Shown here in pieces: positions 9,801-19,873 of a stretch of DNA of 64,000 bases. The notes beneath the pieces are model-generated. The model was not told where the DNA came from. It made no database searches and saw only the letters and a list, made by a program, of their open reading frames with translations. The stretch is from Hondaea fermentalgiana. Taxonomy: Eukaryota > Sar > Bigyra > Thraustochytrida > Thraustochytriidae. Position numbers and translations under genes: made by a program. Each line of letters starts with the position of its first letter. Within the stretch, counting starts at the first letter, position 1. The stretch is taken from contig NPFB01000040.1 in the NCBI GenBank assembly GCA_014084085.1, positions 124,885-188,884 on the forward strand, written 5' to 3'.

Positions 9801-12800
9801 AACCCGAATTGCGGTGCAGATGGATGCTTTACGGGCCTTGAAGTCCCACTTTACAAGGATGTGCCAATCTTTGCCGACGCGCAGCGGACGGCGCAGCTTG
9901 GTGCTCGTGCTGTCGACGTAAATGCGAGCATCGCCACACGCGAAGCAAGCGCCGAGCTTTGGGAGTGGTGGGCGAATCTCAACTTCCTCTTGCGAAACAA
10001 TACCTGCGAGCTCATATATGCGAACCATTTTGACGAAAGTGAAGCCTGCCAAGGCCTCGCTGGCACCGCCGCAGCATCATGCCAGACCGAGATCCGTGCA
10101 TTACAGACTGCTGCAGACTACGTTGACTCAAACAATGGTACCAGCACCCAAAATTCTGGCCTTGGTATTTGTTCCCGCGCTGCGAACGGGGATACAATCG
10201 TGCCAACCGATGCGCAAATGACTCAAATTTACGCATGGCAAGAGGAACGCGAAGATTGTCTCGCCATCTCGGACGCCAAACTTTGGGCGCACTTTGATGG
10301 CACAGACCTTGCTAGCTACATCGAGACGCTCGATACAGTAACGACAAAGAGCGAACTGCTTGGAAACATTCGGCTCGATACATTTATGCAGTCGTACGTA
10401 CAAGACTTTGCCCAGCGCGCTGCCACTAGCTTTGCCGGTATGGCAGCATATTTTGAGATTTACACGACGCGCATTGACCCTCTTACTTACCTCAGTCGCT
10501 CGTGTAATGTGCCAGGCTTTAGTCTTGCTGCCGAAAACGCCATTACCGCAGACGCGAATGCCAGTGGCAATGCACTGAACGCAACCCGTACCTTTGCCAA
10601 CCTGTGTGCCTTTGCACAAAATTTTGACGCCATAAGAGGACTCTCCTTTGATCAAGCCTATGCCACCGGGGATATCATGCGCAAAGAGGGCATCTTTGAT
10701 CAATGGGGCGGCAAGCACGTCGAAACAGACCTAATGCGTGCCGCAAGCGTGTACTTGCCGCCAGCCTCGGAGCACTTTAAGCACCAATATCACGCCCACT
10801 GGCAGGCTTACGAAGTTCACGAAAGCACAGCAACCTCGCTCAACTTTACAGCGTTTTACAACAATTCAGGCACCTCTAATTCCAAACATGGCAATTGGAA
10901 AGCTCTCGTAAACGCTATGGACGATGCTTTTGTGCGCCGGGCGACCGGCCACGGTGTGCAGCTTCTCACAGAGACATTTCCGCAGGCCTTTTACTGTAAC
11001 CGGGACGCGTGGCTTAATGGCTCGGAAACAACACTAAAATGCGACCTTCTCCAAGGTTTCTTGGCGCTTTCGGTCCTTGACTTCATCGGCATCTCCCTGT
11101 TTCCGTACCTGCTGCTGGCACACATGTTTGTTGTGGTCAACTTGGTCGTCTACGAAAAAGAGAATCGTCTGCGCATGATCATGAAGATGATGGGGCTCAG
11201 TATGCGTGTTTACTGGGTAGTGAACTACATTTTTTACTTTGCACAGTACGTGCTTATGGCGGCCATGATGTGGATTATGGGCATTGCTGCAAACGTACAG
11301 ACATTTGCATTGCACGATTCTGGCGTCATTTTCTGGTTCCTCTTTTCATGGGGCAATCTTCTCGTCATCTTTGCCATGTTCCTCTCTGTCTTTTTCAAGT
11401 CATCGCGCACGAGCACGGCTGGCGTCTTTCTCTTCATGCTCATACTCAACACCACGGGTGCAAGTCTTATCCAGACGCTGACGGAAGATCCGAATTCCAC
11501 AGAGTCCGCATTCACGGTGTATATGCTTGTGCCGCCTCTCGTCATGATTCGCGCTGTACTCTGGCTCGGTCTTGCGGGGGCTTTCAAGGAACCCATCACG
11601 ATGGCGAACTGGTCAACCTTTGCCGACGGCGCTGTACGTCGGTGCATCATTTACATGTGGATGCACATTTTCATTTTTGGCGCGCTGCTGTGGTACTTGG
11701 ACAAGGTCCTCGCCGTTGGCTACGGTGTCCCAGAGCACCCCCTCTTCTTTCTTCGCAAGTCGTTCTGGAGTCCGTCTTCTGTCGACGAGTCAAAGGGTCT
11801 TGCAGGGGAACCCGTGCCGCCTGGAATCGACGAAGCTTCCCTTCCAGCAGACGTCAAGGCCGAGCATGAACGCGCTGTGCGCGAAGATGCGGATGAACTT
11901 GTCCGCGTCGCACGTTTGCACAAGCGATACAACAAAGACAAGGTTGCTGTCAAATCCGTCTCATTGGCGATCCGTGCGCAAGAATGCTTTGCGCTTTTGG
12001 GTCATAACGGCGCCGGAAAGACGACCACAATTAATTGCCTGACTGGGCTATTTCCCCCTACCTCTGGCAATGCTGTCGTGCAAGGCTTTTCGATCCGCAC
12101 GGCTTTGGACAAAATCTACCAGCGCATGGGTGTCTGCCCTCAACATGACATTATCTGGGAATCGCTCAGCGGTCCAGAACACTTGCGATTCTACGGCCGT
12201 CTTAAGGGTTTGCGCGGCACAGAGCTCGCTCAAGCCGTGAAACAAGCCCTCATTGACGTCAACTTGGCATATGCTGGCAAGCGGCCTGCAGGAAAGTACT
12301 CGGGCGGTATGAAGCGTCGTCTTTCCACGGCCATTTCCCTCATCGCAGATCCCCTCGTCGTCTATCTCGACGAACCGAGCACAGGTCTCGACCCTGCTTC
12401 CCGACAACAGCTTATCCAGGTTATTTCTCGTGCCAAGGGCGACAAAGCCGTCGTTCTCACCACGCACTCTATGGAGGAGGCCGATTTGCTCGCGGACCGC
12501 GTTGCCATTATGTCGCATGGGCTCGTGCAGTGCATCGGAACTCCCGCGGAGCTCAAACAGCGTTTTGGAAAGGGATACACGTGTTCCATCACTACAAACG
12601 AAAAGACAGACGCCGCTCACGAGCGCGTGCTCGCCTTTGTCACGTCGGTTTTTCCTTCGGCCAAGTTGCGCAATGAGCAAATCGCTGGTACTTCTAACTT
12701 TGAGATTGATCGTGCCGAAATCGTTCTTTCCGAAGCAATTCGAAAGATTGAAAGTGCGCGAGACGAACTTGGCATTGTTGACTTTGGCCTTTCGGCCACG

Positions 12801-12851
12801 ACACTCGAGGAGGTCTTTGTGCATCTTTCCCGGAACCAGTCTGCTCCTTAG
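6825..12851 (+). CDS. ABC transporter, ABCA subfamily, full-length
   Basis: The 2008-residue protein has the complete ABCA layout TMD1-NBD1-TMD2-NBD2. A first membrane helix (about 33-52) precedes a large extracytoplasmic loop, then a cluster of membrane helices up to about 480. NBD1 has Walker A GHNGAGKT (576-583), signature FSGGMKRR (675-682) and Walker B LVTLDEP with Asp699-Glu700. The second half begins with a helix at about 905-925. A long Cys-containing extracytoplasmic loop (about 930-1390) and membrane helices (about 1410-1640) follow. NBD2 has Walker A (1726-1733), YSGGMKRR (1825-1832) and Walker B Asp1849-Glu1850. Both ATP sites look intact. ABCA proteins move lipids across membranes; the substrate here cannot be read from sequence. 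The MEEAD switch-region motif follows each NBD core. There are no introns. The gene starts at the first in-frame ATG. Confidence 0.95.
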   Translation: MQELKAYAREFVRQVSVLVKKNAILQWRNKVATATQLGIGVFFLLLLLIMDNAVTRLNEQDQYLVETLRPSVVHASTMRHCVAPVDCYDFVYATEYQVSSDALDEFELVMDIVRSRLDVEKARTRRFDAADELKSWILAHQNQTLAAVYFTNVEDWTSIETWDDHDVFTYVLQVNETKHCAAIGTWGCDNPYAEVAIPMQTAIDAALASHFGAEEADIRASFSDFPHPDMASNFDVVASFGPSFLYIAVSFNYVIQLTLIVEEKELHLVEAMKQMGMTYTAYWTSWFLVNTFVNTLMVLLLVAFGTIFGLELFAETATSLLLVFFWLSSMSFTSLAFLFSTLTRNTSNARLMGIAIFILTFIAAPVMVPLLMQTGDPADDTARMIMSLLPIFSFFHVLDKMIAESSGSSNLGLAWGDRMLNILPPNDDGESAIWTLQDSFGALVRGFLILTFVAWYLDHVIPNEYGKRDSFIFFLKPSFWIPIRPSPRRAQVTPQTQKADAATREVAAKDIEPDTDQDVADETIAVRSRDFGGREIAILFDHLRKTFRGGFFETDFHAVRGIDLGIDTNSCFVLLGHNGAGKTTTLRMLAGNADVTSGDISVFGRSVVHDMGEIRKFMGVCPQHDILWDKLTAREHLRLFAVIKGMSQDQIENEVALRLEQTSLTSAADSPSAAFSGGMKRRLSIAIALIGDPKLVTLDEPTTGMDVETRREVWDMINQAKKGRVIILTTHSMEEADILGDRIGVMSKGRMQALGTSLRLKSKYGRGYRLSLLLNSGASRAKVEDMVRSKAPQGTEIGTSGGAAPTSSAGDNHIVAQLPRVENPDVLVEFLAALESSQKELGIADLALSLSTLEEVFIHLSQSDHFIDNTEQGAQSVQDRTREFKVRDMGVRVQFNALLRKSMTYQCKQKTSCCMITVFPVFIMLLLLLLDAALLTPFKLEAMCGSGIITKEECLSVGYDLECIENLATASFPSQLRPSVGEIAASGRRGGINPNCGADGCFTGLEVPLYKDVPIFADAQRTAQLGARAVDVNASIATREASAELWEWWANLNFLLRNNTCELIYANHFDESEACQGLAGTAAASCQTEIRALQTAADYVDSNNGTSTQNSGLGICSRAANGDTIVPTDAQMTQIYAWQEEREDCLAISDAKLWAHFDGTDLASYIETLDTVTTKSELLGNIRLDTFMQSYVQDFAQRAATSFAGMAAYFEIYTTRIDPLTYLSRSCNVPGFSLAAENAITADANASGNALNATRTFANLCAFAQNFDAIRGLSFDQAYATGDIMRKEGIFDQWGGKHVETDLMRAASVYLPPASEHFKHQYHAHWQAYEVHESTATSLNFTAFYNNSGTSNSKHGNWKALVNAMDDAFVRRATGHGVQLLTETFPQAFYCNRDAWLNGSETTLKCDLLQGFLALSVLDFIGISLFPYLLLAHMFVVVNLVVYEKENRLRMIMKMMGLSMRVYWVVNYIFYFAQYVLMAAMMWIMGIAANVQTFALHDSGVIFWFLFSWGNLLVIFAMFLSVFFKSSRTSTAGVFLFMLILNTTGASLIQTLTEDPNSTESAFTVYMLVPPLVMIRAVLWLGLAGAFKEPITMANWSTFADGAVRRCIIYMWMHIFIFGALLWYLDKVLAVGYGVPEHPLFFLRKSFWSPSSVDESKGLAGEPVPPGIDEASLPADVKAEHERAVREDADELVRVARLHKRYNKDKVAVKSVSLAIRAQECFALLGHNGAGKTTTINCLTGLFPPTSGNAVVQGFSIRTALDKIYQRMGVCPQHDIIWESLSGPEHLRFYGRLKGLRGTELAQAVKQALIDVNLAYAGKRPAGKYSGGMKRRLSTAISLIADPLVVYLDEPSTGLDPASRQQLIQVISRAKGDKAVVLTTHSMEEADLLADRVAIMSHGLVQCIGTPAELKQRFGKGYTCSITTNEKTDAAHERVLAFVTSVFPSAKLRNEQIAGTSNFEIDRAEIVLSEAIRKIESARDELGIVDFGLSATTLEEVFVHLSRNQSAP

Positions 12852-13622
12852 CAAAATGACGTACGATAATTTTTTTAGAAGCCCGAGCAGGCTGAGCTGA
12901 GTTCAAAAAATCGTTTCGGCCTTTTTTTCTTGACCTTTTCTCTTGTTTTTCTCTTCTTTGATGACTATGATAACGTCAGACAGTTCATTTGCTTTTTGCT
13001 GCAGTCTTTGCATCATAATGCATGCTGAGGAGCAAGAGTGAGACAAATGAACAGTGAGTGACCTTCTCGTTCACCCAATCCAGAATGCCGGACGGCTCTG
13101 CTTGTCTTCTACCCTTTCTTTTTCGTTCCTTTGCTTTCCCTTTTTTCCTTGACAAGAAATGATAAACAACAACAAGTCAAGCCCAGTCGATAACAGTACA
13201 AACCCCAAAAAATGACACTCGAGCATCCATCGCACCGAATAAAGGAACCGAGAGTACCGTTTGGCCGAGGGGGGCACGCGCGGAAGGAGTTTGAGCCTGT
13301 TTTTTCCCAGCTTGAGAGCGCGGCACAGAAACGTATACTTTCCATTATGTGCAATGCACGGAGTCTTGTGTTTTTCATATAGAAACAAGACCCAAATAGT
13401 CATAGAGTTCCAGAATACGCCCCTTGCCAGAGGGGCTCGGCGGGCGAGAGAAGCGCGACACCACCCTCGAGCGCGTTGCAGACGTACATGCGAGCGTGCG
13501 TTTGCGCGTACCCGAGGGTCATCCGTCAAGAAAAAGAGGTGCTGGTGGTTCTCTTGTGCCGCGCACGTAATCAGTGCCGGGTTTGGCAAGAGCACAAAAG
13601 TCGACAAATAAAAACACAAATC
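12852..13622. other. intergenic region between ABCA and GAF genes
   Basis: No gene is recognised. Pyrimidine-rich tracts lie at 12920-12960 and 13105-13160. The sequence just before the GAF start ends in AAAAACACAAATCATGG, a typical A-rich leader. An open frame continues upstream of that ATG to 13476 but has no domain content. Confidence 0.5.
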
Positions 13623-15146
13623 ATGGCGACGGCGACAGAGGAGACCCCGGCCCAGGGCGGGGTGAGCAAGGCCAATGAGCTCGAAGCGTCTTCCGCTTAT
13701 CTGGGCCGACACAACTTTAAGGTGCTCGTGGAGTACCTGACCGCAGAAGTGATCCTTAACAGGCCGAAAGACCCGGTGGCGTTCTTGCGTGACGTCCTCG
13801 ACGAAAAAGTGCAAGCCCGTGAAGGCAAACCATACTCGCCTGCGGACTGCGTGCAATATGCCAAGGACTGCTACAAAGAAGCTTCGGCCTCCGCAGACGA
13901 GGACGGTGAAATTCATCCCCGGAAAGCACCCCGGAGACCTGGGACGCTCTCTGATACGATTGCCATTAAAAAGCGGCTTGAAATCCTTGAGCAGGCGATT
14001 GCTTCTTCTCGCGCCATTGCCGGGCAGCTTGATCCGTATGATGCCACCGAAGTAATCATCAAGGAAACGTGCGAACTCTTGCACTGTGATCGCGCTTCGT
14101 TGTTCACGTTGGACGAGGGATCAAGAGAGCTTCAACTTATGGTTGCCAAGGGCGCAAAGAGCATTCGTCTCCCGATCGGGCAGGGCGTGGCAGGTTCTGT
14201 CGCCGCCACGGGCGTGCGTTGCAATATTGCTGACGCCTATGACGACTCGCGCTTTAACAGTGAGCATGATGCCAACACGGGCTACAGGACTAAATCCATC
14301 CTCGCCGTCCCTGTCCAGGATGCCGACAGCAAGGTGATTGGTGTTCTTCAGGCCATTAATCGCTTTCCAGAAAGCACAAAGCAGTACCAAGCCGGCTTGG
14401 AAAATTACGAGGACGAGGCCAAGGATGGAACTGGCAAAGATGAAAAGTACGTGCCCTTTTCAGACGTTGACGAAGAAATGGTGGGGATTCTTGCCGCGCA
14501 GGCTGGGATTGCGCTCAATAACGCGAGTTTGTACCAAAACATGGCCTCATCGCAGAGAAAGGTGCAGTCGCTTCTCGACATCATTCAAGCTATGCACAGC
14601 AACCTAGGCGTGAACTCTCTCCTCTTCACAATCACCCAGCGAGCCCACGAACTCGTCGAAGCAGATCGTTGTACCATGTTTCTCCTCGACAAAACTGCCA
14701 AGGAACTCATGTCTTTGCAAGGTGAAGTCAATTTACGCATGCCAATGGACAAGGGAATTGCCGGGGAATGCTGCATCAACAATGAAATCATCAACATTCC
14801 CGACGCATATGAAGATCCGCGCTTCAACCAAGAGGTAGACAAGAAGAGTGGATTCAAAACAAAAACCATCCTTTGCATGCCATGTCAGGACAATGATGGC
14901 ACCGTCGTTGGCGTCATTCAGCTCATCAACAAACTCTATGGCGATTTCAATGAAGACGATGTCAGCGTCATGAGGTCCTTTCTCATGATTGCAGGCCCTG
15001 TGCTGGCGCAGTCCCAGCTCTACCAAGCACATGCACAGGACGCATCAACTGAGTTCGCTGGCAAAACAATCGCGCGTGGGCCCTCATCTAAAATTCAGCA
15101 TCAGGAGCTTATTGAGGAAGGGGAAGAGGGCGAAGGCGACGAATAA
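13623..15146 (+). CDS. tandem GAF-domain protein with N-terminal RIIa-like docking segment
   Basis: The 507-residue protein has two GAF domains (about 137-300 and 318-470) of the cyclic-nucleotide phosphodiesterase/adenylyl cyclase type. GAF1 carries an N-R...F-x3-D-E form of the NKFDE motif (Asn246, Phe279, Asp283, Glu284). GAF2 has a similar N-K...F-x3-D form (Asn436, Lys437, Phe442). No phosphodiesterase, cyclase or kinase domain follows; the protein ends in an acidic tail. Residues about 26-62 (YLGRHNFKVLVEYLTAEVI, then PxDPVAFL) resemble the RIIa/DPY30-type dimerisation-docking fold of PKA regulatory subunits. This suggests a regulator that binds cAMP/cGMP and docks through its N-terminus, perhaps at the flagellum. 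The GAF calls are firm, the docking domain is probable, and the ligand is inferred. ATG at 13623 is preferred; the upstream frame extension looks like leader. Confidence 0.85.
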   Translation: MATATEETPAQGGVSKANELEASSAYLGRHNFKVLVEYLTAEVILNRPKDPVAFLRDVLDEKVQAREGKPYSPADCVQYAKDCYKEASASADEDGEIHPRKAPRRPGTLSDTIAIKKRLEILEQAIASSRAIAGQLDPYDATEVIIKETCELLHCDRASLFTLDEGSRELQLMVAKGAKSIRLPIGQGVAGSVAATGVRCNIADAYDDSRFNSEHDANTGYRTKSILAVPVQDADSKVIGVLQAINRFPESTKQYQAGLENYEDEAKDGTGKDEKYVPFSDVDEEMVGILAAQAGIALNNASLYQNMASSQRKVQSLLDIIQAMHSNLGVNSLLFTITQRAHELVEADRCTMFLLDKTAKELMSLQGEVNLRMPMDKGIAGECCINNEIINIPDAYEDPRFNQEVDKKSGFKTKTILCMPCQDNDGTVVGVIQLINKLYGDFNEDDVSVMRSFLMIAGPVLAQSQLYQAHAQDASTEFAGKTIARGPSSKIQHQELIEEGEEGEGDE

Positions 15147-15190
15147 GTCAAGGTAGCAATGAGCAGAGCAAATACATGTTGATTTATTTC

Positions 15191-17290
15191 TCAATGAAAA
15201 AGATACGACCCGCGACGGCTTGCTTGCGTAAAGGACGGAGGCGTCTCCTTCGTATTCATTCGTCTTGTCGACGTTGATGTTGTTGTTGCTGCTGCTGCTG
15301 GTGATGACGACAATATTGGTATTGATGTTGCTGAAGCATCACCCGCGGAGCGAGCCGCTCGACCACTGTTGACCTCGCGCACCTTGAAGTGAACGCTGGG
15401 CTCGTACATATGCCCCTCATCCTCGTCGTCGCTAAGACAATCGTTATTATTGTTGCTATTGCTGTTGTTTTTGTTCATGCGATTATTGCTTTCAGCAGGC
15501 TTTTCACCGCGCCTTGTATATGTTGTTGTAGAAGCACTTGCCAGGGCCGGCTTGAAAGAAGAATTTGAGGTCAAGGGCGGAAACCTCGTCTTTCGTGGTG
15601 AAGGCAAAATTTGCACCTGAACTCGATTTGCCAATGTGGAACCTAGTGTGGTGTTTGGCCTTGGTTTGGTCTTCCTGCTTGTTCGAGCGTATTTTGCCTC
15701 TTCTTCCTCTCGTACACTCCGCGCAACCTTGATAAAACGCTCTCTGCGCTCACGTGTAGCGCGGCGCATTTCTTCCTCAGAGAGTCGCGTTTTAGCAGTT
15801 TCGCCACAACTTCGGCCCGATGTTGGTTCTTGCTGCGCTTGAAGCGCAGCCTGTGCGGCACGAAGGGACTCTTTGCGTAGACGAACCCTCTCGCGCGATT
15901 TGCGAACGAGGTCGGGTGTTTCAGTTCGGCTGGTGGAAGAACCCTCAGAGTTCGAATTCGTGGCTTTCACTCTCTCTTGCGTTTCTGCGAGACTTTGTTT
16001 CCTTTTTTCGCGAAGTCGATGCTGAGCAATTCGTTTGCGACTCAGCTCGGCCGCCCGAATAAGCTCGTCCTGAACTCTGGCTTCTTGCTTAACGCGTTCC
16101 ATAGCTTCCATGGCTTCCGCTTCTTGTTTCGCTTTTTCAGCAGCGCGACGCTCTCTCGCTTGCTTCTGCAATCGGGCTTTAGTTCGCGCGCGGAGCTCCG
16201 CAGCTTTCACTTCCAAGGCTTGCTTCCGCTGGTCTTCAGCCGCTCGCTGCCGCTGACTCGCTTCCTCGACTGCCATGAGTTTGCGCTCTGTTGCCTCTCG
16301 TCCTCGCGAGGACCGACTTGATGCTTGAATGAGGCCGTAGACGTGGCCCTTCCCGCAAAGGCGCGCCCGCCGTATTTGCTCCGTGGTAAGCTTATGATGG
16401 CACATCTTGGCAAATACCTTGACGAATCCTTCGTTGTCTTTGTCGCGCTGCCGGGCTGCACTGACAATTGCAGACGTCAGGATCACCTTGACTCCACCGG
16501 ATGATACCTTTTCAATTGAGGCAACACGGTACACGTGTCCACAAACAAGAATGTCCTGGGCAACCTTTTCGGTGAAGGCATTGGGCTCGCATATGTCTGA
16601 CTGGAAATAAATCGTATCTGATCCGCGGGCCGTCATGCCTCCTCGCGCAAGTGGGACCCACATGTACGTTTTCGGAGGGTTGGCAGCGCGAGGCGTGCAA
16701 AGCGAATCATCACTGGCGATCGACTGTTCGTCAAGATCTGGCGTCTCATCTTCTTTTTCAAGATGCACAACGCTCTCTTTTGTTTCGGCTGGCACCGCGT
16801 CCGGGACGTAATCCTCTTTTTTGGAGTCAGGAAAGAGCGCATTTGCTTGGCGCACAAATTCCCTCGCACGCGCAAGTAAATCATCGTCTTGAAAGCTCAC
16901 TTCGACCCTGGCACCGACATCACAAGTAAGCTTTCGAGCATCGTCATGCTGGACAGCTTCGGCATTGATATCTTCTAATGGATTCGCTTCGCTTCTTGCG
17001 CTTTTTGCACTTTTATTTGGTTGTGCAGGTATGTTATGGTCTCGGCGAACCGCATGGGAGGCACCCTGGAGTTCCCTCGATGTATTTTCGCTGCCTCGCG
17101 CCTCACAGCCCTTTCGAGCTCGTGGGTGAGAAGCATGTTTCTCGAGCGAGTTTTTGTTCGCTCGAGCGCCTTTGTGCGATGCTGTCTTCTGCACCTCGCG
17201 GTCTTTGCTAGTTGCGAGGTTGCCCGTAAGTCCCTTGAGCAGGTCATCGAGTCCTTGCAATTGGGCCTCAACCGACTGCAGAATGACCAT
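15191..17290 (-). CDS. unknown coiled-coil protein
   Basis: I do not recognise this 699-residue protein. The N-terminus (VILQSVEAQLQGLDDLLKGL) is a short amphipathic helix. A charged low-complexity stretch follows. A possible small globular part at about 215-320 has TYMWVPLARGG, DILVCGHVYRVASIEKVSSG and HHKLTTEQIRRARLCGKGH. A long Arg/Glu/Ala-rich coiled coil runs from about 325 to 545. The C-terminal third is Ser/Thr/Asn-rich with an acidic patch (SDDEDEGHMYEPSVHFKV). The longest frame begins at GTG (17323); the first ATG (17288-17290) is taken as the start. The gene is convergent with the GAF gene (stop codons 45 bases apart) and divergent from the ODAD1-like gene. A cytoskeletal role is possible but not shown. 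Confidence 0.75.
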   Translation of the reverse strand: MVILQSVEAQLQGLDDLLKGLTGNLATSKDREVQKTASHKGARANKNSLEKHASHPRARKGCEARGSENTSRELQGASHAVRRDHNIPAQPNKSAKSARSEANPLEDINAEAVQHDDARKLTCDVGARVEVSFQDDDLLARAREFVRQANALFPDSKKEDYVPDAVPAETKESVVHLEKEDETPDLDEQSIASDDSLCTPRAANPPKTYMWVPLARGGMTARGSDTIYFQSDICEPNAFTEKVAQDILVCGHVYRVASIEKVSSGGVKVILTSAIVSAARQRDKDNEGFVKVFAKMCHHKLTTEQIRRARLCGKGHVYGLIQASSRSSRGREATERKLMAVEEASQRQRAAEDQRKQALEVKAAELRARTKARLQKQARERRAAEKAKQEAEAMEAMERVKQEARVQDELIRAAELSRKRIAQHRLREKRKQSLAETQERVKATNSNSEGSSTSRTETPDLVRKSRERVRLRKESLRAAQAALQAQQEPTSGRSCGETAKTRLSEEEMRRATRERRERFIKVARSVREEEEAKYARTSRKTKPRPNTTLGSTLANRVQVQILPSPRKTRFPPLTSNSSFKPALASASTTTYTRRGEKPAESNNRMNKNNSNSNNNNDCLSDDEDEGHMYEPSVHFKVREVNSGRAARSAGDASATSIPILSSSPAAAATTTSTSTRRMNTKETPPSFTQASRRGSYLFH

Positions 17291-17324
17291 CGCGCAGAGC
17301 GCGTCAGCGTCTGCGCTGTTCACA

Positions 17325-17391
17325 CCAATCGGCCTCGCGATCGACCAATCAATCGGTCTCGCGATCGATCGATCAATCGATCGTGCGTACG
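17325..17391. repeat. imperfect tandem repeat rich in CGATCGAT
   Basis: Two near-copies of CAATCGGYCTCGCGATCGA (about 17326-17344 and 17351-17369) are followed by CGATCGATCAATCGATCG. It lies just upstream of the minus-strand gene and in the divergent interval 17291-17776. Downstream in the same interval are CTTGC/CTTGT repeats (about 17421-17456) and TCTCGTCC repeats (about 17460-17505). The interval otherwise holds no gene and is probably a bidirectional promoter. Confidence 0.75.
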
Positions 17392-17776
17392 TGCCTGCCT
17401 AACAATTACGCTCAAGCATCTTGTCTTGCCTTGCCTTGGCTTGTCTTGTCTTGTCTAACCTCGTCTCGTCCCGTCTCGTCCCGTCTCGTCTCGTCTCGTC
17501 TCGCCCTCATCTCCATCCAAGATGTCCGTTGAAGCGAACGGTGAATCCTCCTTATAATCGATGGTGATGATGATGATGCTGATGACCCGAATCTGAGCCC
17601 GAGTCAATCAGCCTCTCTCTCTCTCCCTTCCTCGCTCGAGAGGGCTCGAGCGGCCTTTGAAGCGTCGCTTCGAAGGCGACGCCAGTCCGGACACGGCGCC
17701 GCGAGCGCGCTCGCTCGCTTGCGTATTTGCTGGTGCGACTGCGGACGCGCGCAGCGAGGCAGGTCCGCAGAGCAAG

Positions 17777-19826
17777 ATGTTTGGGAAGAGCAGCGCCGCG
17801 GGCATGGCGAGCCTCGTGCACGCTGCAGCGGTGAACGGCGCAGCGACAGGCGACGCGACGGCGCCGGCCAGGAAAGACTCTGCCGCAGGCGAGATCCGAG
17901 ACGCTAGCCTTGTCGGCAGATCTCGAGGGACGACGGGGGCGTCAGCTTTCGTCCCAAGTCGTGTCTCGCGCGTCTCTCTCAAGCCGAAGTCGTCGTCGGC
18001 GTCATCTGCGAATGCAGTGCGCGCGGCAACTGCAGCTCCAGGCAGCAGCCAAACCAAAGACAAGCTGTGGCGCCCGGATCTCGATGGGAAGCGCATGCGT
18101 CCAAAGACCTCGAGCGCCAGCGATGCCAAGAGACCCAAACGAAAGAAGAAGCGGCAGATTCCTTCCTCATCGAACTCCACGTCTGCAGCATCGACGTCTC
18201 CTGCACGACGAAGACGACTCAAACCCAATCCTTTTGCCAAGGCGCTGGCAGCTCGGCCTTCCATCATGGACCGTGCGACCCGAAGCAAGACCTCGGAGAT
18301 GATCTCAAAGCTCGTCGAAAAGAAGCGGGGCGCTGATATGCCCACAACTCAAGAGGATACGTCCGGAGGCGCTGCAACCGCAAATACAGGGGAGAGCGGC
18401 CAAACTGCATCAGGGCGTGGTATTAAGTTACTTCTTCGCATCACAGAAGAGAGCAACGAAATGACGCGAAAGGTGGAGCGACAGAAGCGAATTCTCGAGC
18501 GCCAAAACGAGCAAGCTGCCGATCTCGAACGAAAAGTCGAGCAAGCGCGCAAACGTCTGGGGATGCTTTTAAAGAGTGACCGCGGCATGCGTCGCGGCAT
18601 GCCCAAACGCGAAGGATATATTGTGCGGCTCGATGCCCTCCACACGAGGCTCAACGAGGCCACTACACACGACACCGTTCTGCGCGAACAAATCAACGAG
18701 CTCCGTTTGCAGCAGCTCGATGACTTTGCTTTGCAGCGCGAGCTTGCTGGCGTGCGCATGCAGCTCGAGGAAGCGCAAAAGGATATATTACAGCAAGTTG
18801 CTGCCGCGCGAGAGCGCGAAGAGGCGCTCCGTCTTCAGGCAAAGGATATTTCGGAGAAGTCTTCTGCAATCGTCAGCGAGCTCAAAGAAGAGTGGGATGT
18901 GCTGAGCATCTTTGTCAACGCCAAGACGGAAAAAGAGCGTGAGCGTCTCTGGTCAGAGCGCAAAAAGCAAGAGGTCCGAGTCGCAGAAGAGGAGAGACAA
19001 AGGCAAGAAGAGGCCAAGAAGGCGATTATGCAGTTGTCTCCCTTTGGGTCCGTACTTCTCAAGCACAATCAACAACAAGGCGAGGTGCAAGGTTCGGGCG
19101 GACGGAGTCATCGCTTTAATTCTGGCGATGAAAAGGAATCGAACCAGTATTCTTCCGATAAGTCTCGTGACTCGACGCAGCACGCCCGTCGGCGAAGTTC
19201 GCATGAGACCAAGTTGCGCCAGACATTGGCTGGAGGCTTGCATGGCAAGCTTTTGCACTCGGACTCCCTAAATGACTTGGCTCTCGCGGGCAATTTGACC
19301 GTCAATGAAGAAAAAGCACTCAAGACGAACATTCAGCAGAGCAGGTGGCAGATTGCTCGCGGCCAGGTCGCCCTGCACACACTGGAAGGAAAGGCGAACT
19401 CGTTGGAGCAGGGCTTTGAGCTGATCAAGGCTAAATCAGGCATTGACTCGCCCGCGGAAATGGTCGAGGTCTTTTTGCAGCGCGAAGAGGAGATTTTTCG
19501 CCTTTTCACTCATGTGAACCTCCTCAGTGAGCAGATTGAGGAGCTGGAGAGCAGCGTAGAAATGGAACGCGAGGAAATTGAGCGCTTCAAGGGCAAGGAC
19601 GGGGATACAAGTCAAGGGCGATCGATTTTGCGCCAGCTCGACGAGCGTCTGCAAACCTTACAGCGGCGAACTGTGCGTCATGAAGAGACTGGTACGCAGG
19701 CTTCTAGACTTGTGGACCGTGTCAAAGCTTCTGTAGCCTCTCTCTTTGTCCGCATTGGGTGCGACACCAAGCTCATCGATAACTTTGTCATTCACAATGG
19801 GGCGCATGCATCCTTTTCTGTTCCAG

Positions 19827-19873
<47 letters not shown>

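Noticed and set aside
12957..13035. Possible C/D-box snoRNA (TGATGA ... CTGA with short flanking complementarity)
   Set aside because: The C box is not preceded by a purine, the terminal stem is mismatched and no clear guide region was found.
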